Source of the DNA: HGM04593 sp045612305
GTDB taxonomy: Bacteria; Bacteroidota; Bacteroidia; Bacteroidales; Bacteroidaceae
Length of the DNA stretch: 56,204 nt
Direction of reading: 5' to 3'
NCBI GenBank assembly: GCA_045612305.1
Contig: JAZKYU010000061.1
Span: forward strand, 1-56,204
Part shown: positions 51,060-56,204 of the stretch, in pieces
Layout: each line of letters opens with the position of its first letter
Position numbering within the stretch: the first letter of the stretch is position 1
Position numbers and translations under genes: made by a program
The notes under the pieces: model-generated
Seen by the model: only the letters and a program-made list of their open reading frames with translations
Database searches by the model: none
Told to the model about the DNA's origin: nothing

Positions 51060-52358
51060 TTATTCGAGTGTTGAAAAATCAATTTCAGGTGCCTCTGACA
51101 CATTGCCTGCACGCTCAAACCAAGTACCCGATGTCATGAAGTCATCAAAGAAACCGCCCATTGAGAGGAAGAAGCCCTCGCCCTCAACACCACCGGTGTA
51201 GTCGAGACGGTGTCTGAGGTGACCTGTCGTATCGCAAGTGAAACGACCGCGTGACACAGGAATCCAGCGGCCATCGGCTGTACGTGCCCACTGGTTGCAA
51301 TAGTATGCCTTGCGGTTAATGTAGCCCATCACAGGGTTGAAGTTCTCAAGGAATGAGTGTGCGTTTGTATACCAGGTTGAGATTTTTGGACGACGCCACG
51401 ATGCCACAAGCACCCATTTGTTCTGATGATTATCGTAGAAGTAGGCTGTATAAACCGTACTGTTATCACCGTCGGGCTTCACTCCCATAAGGAAACGGCA
51501 ACGCTCACCCGGTTTCCAGTCATAGTGCATGAAACTTTGGCCGCCGGAGCCCTCGTTTCCAAAATCATTTATCGTCACATTTTCTCCTTTTTTGACGAGT
51601 TGCACCCGCAAAGAATCGGGAATTTCTGCAGGATTGTCTGTTTCAAAAGGACTCCACACCGAGAAGAGCACTCTTCTTGGGTAAGGAGTATTGTTCTGCA
51701 TGCCGAAATAGCCCTGTCCGAAGCCGCAAGCCATGTAATAGCTGCTAGGGATATCACCCTCTTCGGGCACTACTATCTCATTGTAGAACCATTCGACATC
51801 CTCCTTGGGGAGAGCATAACCCATGTGAACCGATGGACCACGACGGCCAAAATGAGTGCTGAAGTCGGGAGCGACACAAACCACAGGAGCCACATCACCG
51901 TCCACAAGAACAGCCGAGACGTTACCGAAATCCGCACCGTTGTCTATCTTCAAGCCACGGACATCCATTTTTACATAGCCGGGGGTCTTGACCTTGAATG
52001 TTCCTACCTCCACGCGCGACAAGTCATCGCTGTTGAGTTTTACTTTTTTCTTTTTGCCCAAGATTGACACCTCTATGCGTGAGTTACCCTTCGCCTGAAG
52101 CGCAACATTCATCTTGCCGCTCTTTTCCACTTTGAAGTAGAAGCTGACCAAATCGTCTGTGCTGTCCCAATTACGCAAGGCACAATTCTGTTCGTCTATA
52201 AAGACGTTCTTGGAGTCGGCACCCTCTGAAGTTGCAGTTACATAAGCATTACCAGCCAAAGTGACAACACTCTCATCCTGTGCAACCGTCGGCATAACAG
52301 GAAGCAGAATAGCCGCCAAAACCAATTTTAAAATCCTTTTTCTCATAAAAATATCCAT
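51060..52358 (-). CDS. Secreted DUF5077/DUF3472 protein
   Basis: 432 aa. Signal peptide (to about VAQD), an N-terminal DUF5077-like beta-sandwich (about 28-145) and a DUF3472 domain (about 155-425) with GYFGMQNN and GEGFFLSMGGFFDD. Such proteins accompany polysaccharide degradation in Bacteroidales; no activity is known. A second ATG at 52346 would give a more usual signal peptide. It lies 13 bases after the MORN gene. Confidence 0.83.
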   Translation of the reverse strand: MDIFMRKRILKLVLAAILLPVMPTVAQDESVVTLAGNAYVTATSEGADSKNVFIDEQNCALRNWDSTDDLVSFYFKVEKSGKMNVALQAKGNSRIEVSILGKKKKVKLNSDDLSRVEVGTFKVKTPGYVKMDVRGLKIDNGADFGNVSAVLVDGDVAPVVCVAPDFSTHFGRRGPSVHMGYALPKEDVEWFYNEIVVPEEGDIPSSYYMACGFGQGYFGMQNNTPYPRRVLFSVWSPFETDNPAEIPDSLRVQLVKKGENVTINDFGNEGSGGQSFMHYDWKPGERCRFLMGVKPDGDNSTVYTAYFYDNHQNKWVLVASWRRPKISTWYTNAHSFLENFNPVMGYINRKAYYCNQWARTADGRWIPVSRGRFTCDTTGHLRHRLDYTGGVEGEGFFLSMGGFFDDFMTSGTWFERAGNVSEAPEIDFSTLE

Positions 52359-52371
52359 TAAAAATTATTTA

Positions 52372-53016
52372 TCATTCAACTTTTGTATCACCCACCCATT
52401 TGCCATAATAGACATGGCGGTCGGTCTTCACCAGCATTCCGTAACCGTCGCGGTAGCCGCCACGATAATTACCGTACCAAAGGTCACCGTTCGCCCACTG
52501 ATAGACACCATAGCCGTGACGGCGGCCGTTGTAGAACTCGCCGATATAAACATCGCCGTTTCTGTACGTCTCTTTCTTGAAGCTGTAGGGCGAGGGCTCG
52601 CCGTCGGGCGATGCCACAAGCGGATAGGCAAGCGGCAAGTGCCCCTCATTGGTGTGCAGGCGCATGATTCCGCCTGTCGCAAGGTCATACATCACATAGT
52701 GTTCATCGCTGCCCACCCTTGCCACTTCACTGTTTATGAGCAGACCGAAGAGCAGCTTGCCGCCGCGGTACTGGCCATAGGACTGGATGCCGGCGGATGA
52801 AAGGAAAAGCCCCCAACCATAGAACTTGTGGTCGATGAGCGTGCCAACATACTCGCCTGCGGCATTTGCTATGTGGCTTGTCTGGGAACACTCCCTTACA
52901 TAATCACAGAATACCGCCTGCAATGGGTCACACATATCGTCATAGAGCTTCACCTTTTCCTGCGCCGCAAGCGGCAGGGCAAGCAACAGCAAAAGAACTG
53001 AAAGACTATTTCTCAT
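52372..53016 (-). CDS. Secreted MORN-repeat protein
   Basis: 214 aa with a signal peptide (1-18, LAAQ) and three or so C-terminal MORN repeats (YIGEFYNGRRHGYGVYQW, YGNYRGGYRDGYG, YYGKW), plus degenerate ones in the middle. MORN proteins bind lipids or act as scaffolds; the role here is unknown. Its start lies 11 bases inside the end of nadD, so it is translationally coupled to it. Confidence 0.85.
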   Translation of the reverse strand: MRNSLSVLLLLLALPLAAQEKVKLYDDMCDPLQAVFCDYVRECSQTSHIANAAGEYVGTLIDHKFYGWGLFLSSAGIQSYGQYRGGKLLFGLLINSEVARVGSDEHYVMYDLATGGIMRLHTNEGHLPLAYPLVASPDGEPSPYSFKKETYRNGDVYIGEFYNGRRHGYGVYQWANGDLWYGNYRGGYRDGYGMLVKTDRHVYYGKWVGDTKVE

Positions 53017-53584
53017 ACATCTTGTTTTCTTTTATAAAAGCAGCTACAGCCGGCGGTACAAGAGAAGATATGTCATCACCTGCGGCAACGGCTGCACGCA
53101 CCATTGTAGAACTGACGTCATGGAGTTTTGCAGGCAACCACCGCACACCCTGCGGCAAAGGAGGCTCACTCTCACTGCCACGCGGATAGACAATGATTCC
53201 ATAGCGCGAGAGAATCTCATCGCCCTTGTACCAACGGTCGAATTTCTCCCAATTGTCAGCCCCGATGAGCAGTGAGAAGCAGCATTCGGGGTAGGCCTCA
53301 TCAAGCGCCGTCAATGTGTTGAGCGTGTATGACGGCCGCGGCAACGCAAACTCAAAATCGCAGGCCCTCGCACCATCCATCCCCTCAACGGCAAGCCGCA
53401 CCATCTGCAGGCGTAGCTGCTCATCGCTCAAAGCATTTCCTTGCTTGTGGGGATTCTGCGGCGTGACCATGAACCACACCTCGGCGGCAAGACCACGCCT
53501 GAGCACCTCGCCCGCAAGAGCAAGATGTCCGTTATGGATGGGATCGAAACTGCCGCCAAAAATAGCCACACACCGTTTATTCAT
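53006..53584 (-). CDS. nadD: Nicotinate-nucleotide adenylyltransferase
   Basis: 192 aa. It makes deamido-NAD. The nucleotidyltransferase motif GSFDPIHNGH (residues 11-20) and the C-terminal VSSTMVRAAVAAG block are intact. It overlaps gmk by 8 bases and the MORN gene by 11. Confidence 0.95.
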   Translation of the reverse strand: MNKRCVAIFGGSFDPIHNGHLALAGEVLRRGLAAEVWFMVTPQNPHKQGNALSDEQLRLQMVRLAVEGMDGARACDFEFALPRPSYTLNTLTALDEAYPECCFSLLIGADNWEKFDRWYKGDEILSRYGIIVYPRGSESEPPLPQGVRWLPAKLHDVSSTMVRAAVAAGDDISSLVPPAVAAFIKENKMYEK

Positions 53585-54143
53585 TCAGAAATTTATTGAC
53601 AATGTCCATCAAATTCTGCTTTGCCTTCTCAAGGTCGTCATTGACAATGACCCTGTCGGCGAACTTGGCGAATGTCATCTCGTACTCGGCCTTGCCCACG
53701 CGTTTCTCAATCTCCTCCATTGAGGTATCGCCACGGCCTACAAGGCGTTCGCGCAGTATTTCCACCGAAGGTGCCTGCACAAAGATGAAGAGCGCACGCT
53801 CGCCATAGTAGCGTTTGAGGCTGCAGCCACCCTTCACATCAACATCGAAAAGGATGTTCTGCCGCTCGAGCTGCTGCTCTACCTGCGATTTCAGCGTGCC
53901 ATAGAAACGGCCGGGATAGACCTCTTCATACTCCACGAACTCATCGGCGGCAATGCGCGCACGGAATTCGTCGGCGGTGAAGAAATAGTAGTCGACACCA
54001 TGTTTCTCCTCGCCTCGCGGAGGACGGCTGGTTGCCGACACCGAGAAACCGAAAGAGGAATCCTGCTTCATTAGAAAATGCACCAGGGTAGACTTGCCCG
54101 AGCCCGACGGTGCCGAAAAGATAACGACTTTGCCCTTTTTCAT
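53577..54143 (-). CDS. gmk: Guanylate kinase
   Basis: 188 aa. P-loop SAPSGSGKST (residues 10-19), the RPPRGEEKHGVDYYF GMP-binding block and the RLVGRGDTS lid are all present. It converts GMP to GDP. It lies 6 bases after yicC and overlaps nadD. Confidence 0.97.
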   Translation of the reverse strand: MKKGKVVIFSAPSGSGKSTLVHFLMKQDSSFGFSVSATSRPPRGEEKHGVDYYFFTADEFRARIAADEFVEYEEVYPGRFYGTLKSQVEQQLERQNILFDVDVKGGCSLKRYYGERALFIFVQAPSVEILRERLVGRGDTSMEEIEKRVGKAEYEMTFAKFADRVIVNDDLEKAKQNLMDIVNKFLNE

Positions 54144-54149
54144 ATTTCT

Positions 54150-55025
54150 TTACATTACGTTCAATACCTGTTCCTTTATCTGCTCCAGTTCATCCTTCAT
54201 GCGCACCACAATCTTCTGCATCTCGGCATGGTTACTCTTGCTGCCGAGGGTGTTGATCTCGCGACCCATCTCCTGCGCAATGAAGCCCAGTTTCTTGCCC
54301 TGTCCCTGTTCATCACCCATTGTCTCAATGAAGTATTGCAGATGGTTGGCAAGGCGCTGCTTCTCCTCGTTGACGTCGAGCTTTTCGATGTAGAAGATCA
54401 TTTCCTGTTCAAGGCGGTTGCGGTCATAGTCGACACCGGCGAACTTCGCAAGCGACTCCTCAATACGGGCACGGATCTTCTCCACACGCTCTTTCTCAAA
54501 TGGCTCCACCGATGCCAGCAGCTGCGATATATTGGATATCTTGCTCTGGAACTTGGCCGCCAAGGCCTCGCCCTCCTGCTTGCGGAACGCCACCAGGTCG
54601 GCAAGTGCGGCCTTCACACCGTCGAGCACAACAGCCCACTCCTCATCGGTAACCTCATAGACCTCCTTGCGGGCAATCACCTCGGGCAGGCGCACAAGCA
54701 CCTCGAAGAGGTTCTGCGGCATGGGCAGCCCGGTGCTCTTCGACACCTCGGTCATCTGTTCCACATAGCCCTGCACGACGGCCTGGTTTATCGATGGCAT
54801 ATCGGCCTTCTCGCCCTGCTCCACCCACAATGCAAAATCCACCTTTCCACGCTCGAGCACGCTTGTGAGCAGGGTGCGTATCTCCATCTCACGCCCCTTG
54901 AACTGTGGCGCTATGCGGGTAGACAAATCCATAGCCTTACCATTGAGCGAGCGAATCTCTACACAAATCTTCCTATCATTGAAAATGGTCACGGATTTTC
55001 CATAACCGGTCATTGAATATATCAT
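54150..55025 (-). CDS. yicC: YicC family endoribonuclease
   Basis: 291 aa. The N-terminal MTGYGKS start and the C-terminal DUF1732 domain (MGREINTLGSKS, ending near LEQIKEQVLNV) match YicC, shown in E. coli to be an RNase linked to small RNA turnover. It heads the yicC-gmk-nadD-MORN-DUF3472 string. Confidence 0.93.
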   Translation of the reverse strand: MIYSMTGYGKSVTIFNDRKICVEIRSLNGKAMDLSTRIAPQFKGREMEIRTLLTSVLERGKVDFALWVEQGEKADMPSINQAVVQGYVEQMTEVSKSTGLPMPQNLFEVLVRLPEVIARKEVYEVTDEEWAVVLDGVKAALADLVAFRKQEGEALAAKFQSKISNISQLLASVEPFEKERVEKIRARIEESLAKFAGVDYDRNRLEQEMIFYIEKLDVNEEKQRLANHLQYFIETMGDEQGQGKKLGFIAQEMGREINTLGSKSNHAEMQKIVVRMKDELEQIKEQVLNVM

Positions 55026-55112
55026 ATCTTCATTACTTTACCGCAGGTCGGCACGCGCCCTGCACCATTAAAACATTCTATTTTGACAAAATTAATCAAA
55101 TAATCGGAATAC

Positions 55113-55136
55113 ACGCTCCCAAAAGAGCGTTTTTTA
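55113..55136 (+). terminator. Orphan intrinsic terminator upstream of tsaB
   Basis: ACGCTC pairs with GAGCGT (55113-55118 with 55125-55130) and is followed by TTTTT. On the plus strand there is no annotated gene before it, and the tsaB promoter lies after it. It may end an unannotated transcript antisense to the yicC leader. Confidence 0.6.
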
Positions 55137-55174
55137 CCTCGCACGTGCAAAACTTATTTAAAAAATATTATTTA

Positions 55175-55206
55175 TTGGTTATAATGACAATTAATTTGTA
55201 TTTTTG
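55175..55206 (+). promoter_or_regulatory. Promoter of tsaB
   Basis: TTG (55175-55177), 21 bases, TATTTTTG (55199-55206), 59 bases before the ATG. Confidence 0.65.
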
Positions 55207-55265
55207 CATCTAATTACCCGACCGCGCGCCAAAGTTGCGGCAAACAAAGGAAAAACGGAAAAGTT

Positions 55266-55973
55266 ATGAGAACGACAATAATACTACACATCGAGGCATC
55301 GGCAGGGACCTGCTCGGTCGCATTGAGCCAGGACGGCCACGTGTTTTTTGAGAGGGTCAACCGCGAGGAGATGTCGCACGCAAAGGTGCTTGCGCCGTTC
55401 GTGGAGGAGGCATTGAAGACAGCCGACGAACAGGGCGCCAAGATAAACGCCGTGGCGCTGAGCAGCGGCCCGGGCTCCTACACAAGCCTGCGCATAGCAT
55501 CGTCAACGGCAAAGGGCGTGTGCTACGGGCGCAACATCCCGCTCATTGCAATACCCACGACAGCCGTAATGAGCGTGCCCGTGCTTTTGCGCGAGGAGAT
55601 TGAGGAGAATGCACTGCTGTGCCCAATGATCGATGCACGCCGCAACGAGGTCTACGCGACAATCTATGACCGCGCGTTGGGCGTTGTAAAACCCACGCAC
55701 GCCGAGGTGGTCACCGAGGAGAGCTACAAGGAGCTGCTCGACAAGCAGCCCATATACTTCTTTGGCAACGGAGCCGAGAAGTGCAGCAGGATAATCAGCC
55801 ACCCCAACGCACATTTCCTCACCGCGCACCGCGACGCGCTGGCAAAGAGCATGATGCCGCTTGCCGAGAGAGCCTGGTTCAATGAGCAGTTCGAGGACAT
55901 TGCCTATTTCGAGCCCTTCTACCTGAAGAACTTCATTGCAACCAAACCCAAGGAACTTTTGAAGAACAGTTAA
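55266..55973 (+). CDS. tsaB: tRNA threonylcarbamoyladenosine protein TsaB
   Basis: 235 aa of the ASKHA fold. LHIEASAGTCSVAL opens the first nucleotide-binding lobe and SSGPGSYTSLRI is the TsaB signature. With TsaD and TsaE it makes t6A at position 37 of tRNAs reading ANN codons; those partners are not in view. It lies 13 bases before the DUF4290 gene. Confidence 0.94.
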   Translation: MRTTIILHIEASAGTCSVALSQDGHVFFERVNREEMSHAKVLAPFVEEALKTADEQGAKINAVALSSGPGSYTSLRIASSTAKGVCYGRNIPLIAIPTTAVMSVPVLLREEIEENALLCPMIDARRNEVYATIYDRALGVVKPTHAEVVTEESYKELLDKQPIYFFGNGAEKCSRIISHPNAHFLTAHRDALAKSMMPLAERAWFNEQFEDIAYFEPFYLKNFIATKPKELLKNS

Positions 55974-55986
55974 ACGATATACCGCT

Positions 55987-56204
55987 ATGATGGAATACAA
56001 CACCAAACAGAAAAGGCTTCCGTTACCCGAATACGGACGCTCGGTACAGAAGATGGTGGACCACGCGCTCACTATCGAGAACAGAGAGGAACGCCAAAGG
56101 TGCGCCGAGACCATCGTGCGCATCATGCGCAGCATGTTCCCCGATCTGCCCGACCAGGAGCGCAAGCTCTGGGACCACCTGGCGATAATGTCGGATTTCA
56201 AGCT
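55987..56204 (+). CDS. DUF4290 protein, N-terminal part
   Basis: The first 72 codons, cut by the window end. The start MMEYNTKQKRLPLPEYGR and the helical segment with QERKLWDHLAIMSDFK match DUF4290, a small conserved Bacteroidota protein of unknown function often next to tsaB or yicC. The double ATG leaves the exact start uncertain by one codon. Confidence 0.85.
   Translation, partial: MMEYNTKQKRLPLPEYGRSVQKMVDHALTIENREERQRCAETIVRIMRSMFPDLPDQERKLWDHLAIMSDFK

Noticed and set aside
51060..56204. Possible foreign or chimeric segment at the right end
   Set aside because: Codon choice seemed somewhat different by eye (fewer ATA codons in some genes), but tsaB uses ATA freely and the gene content is ordinary Bacteroidales, so no boundary is supported.

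Overview
The window reads as chromosome of an anaerobic member of the order Bacteroidales (phylum Bacteroidota). The grounds are: (i) genes typical of the group, including type IX secretion parts PorT, PorU and PorV, DUF6089, DUF6242, DUF3472, DUF4290 and calycin-like lipoproteins; (ii) conserved neighbourhoods such as uppS-DUF6089-bamA-ompH-murI, porU-porV-ispF, pyrE-SRPBCC-argH and yicC-gmk-nadD; (iii) promoters of the Bacteroidota type (TTTG, 19-22 bases, TAnnTTTG or TAnnTTCG) instead of the E. coli -35/-10 type. A flavodiiron protein, rubrerythrin and a 2[4Fe-4S] ferredoxin point to an oxygen-sensitive anaerobe. Family and genus cannot be fixed from the sequence alone. No IS element, prophage, CRISPR array or rRNA was seen.

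Layout. 1-410: non-coding, rich in inverted repeats. 411-6330 (-): TonB-dependent receptor, tandem calycin-like lipoprotein, DUF4091 protein, flavodiiron protein fprA. 6421-9400 (-): YqiA-like esterase, TrpB2 preceded by a tryptophan leader peptide and attenuator, and PorT. 9570-10564: ferredoxin (+), a possible 30-residue membrane peptide (+) and rubrerythrin (-). 10705-17614 (-): class I fumarase, hflX, dprA, a TPR lipoprotein, xerD. 17775-20004 (+): O-methyltransferase, rbfA, a LolC/E-like permease. 20006-28230 (-): murI, three Skp/OmpH paralogues, bamA, uppS, DUF6089, DUF6242. 28319-37079 (-): ribD, then an apparent operon rex, FAH-family gene, porU, porV, ispF, metallophosphoesterase. 37219-42952 (+): SUI1, pyrE, SRPBCC, argH, a four-cysteine Rieske-like lipoprotein, a kinase/leucine-rich-repeat receptor-like protein, a decayed copy of the lipoprotein 3' end, tRNA-Leu(TAA). 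43125-48935 (-): aromatic amino acid cluster aroF-tyrA-aroB-aroA-pheA-aroQ. 49192-55025 (-): GH109-like protein with an Ala/Lys-rich tail, then yicC-gmk-nadD-MORN-DUF3472. 55266-56204 (+): tsaB and the start of a DUF4290 gene.

Themes. Envelope biogenesis dominates (BamA, Skp-like chaperones, UppS, MurI, LolC/E-like permease, PorT/U/V). The aromatic cluster supplies chorismate, phenylalanine and tyrosine, while trpB2 lies elsewhere under its own control. The most striking signal is upstream of trpB2: a promoter, an 18-codon leader ORF with three consecutive Trp codons, mutually exclusive RNA pairings and an intrinsic terminator. That is a complete classical attenuator, on a tryptophan synthase beta subtype usually regarded as auxiliary. 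Second is the kinase-TM-LRR gene, bracketed by a lipoprotein gene and a decayed copy of its 3' end beside a tRNA.
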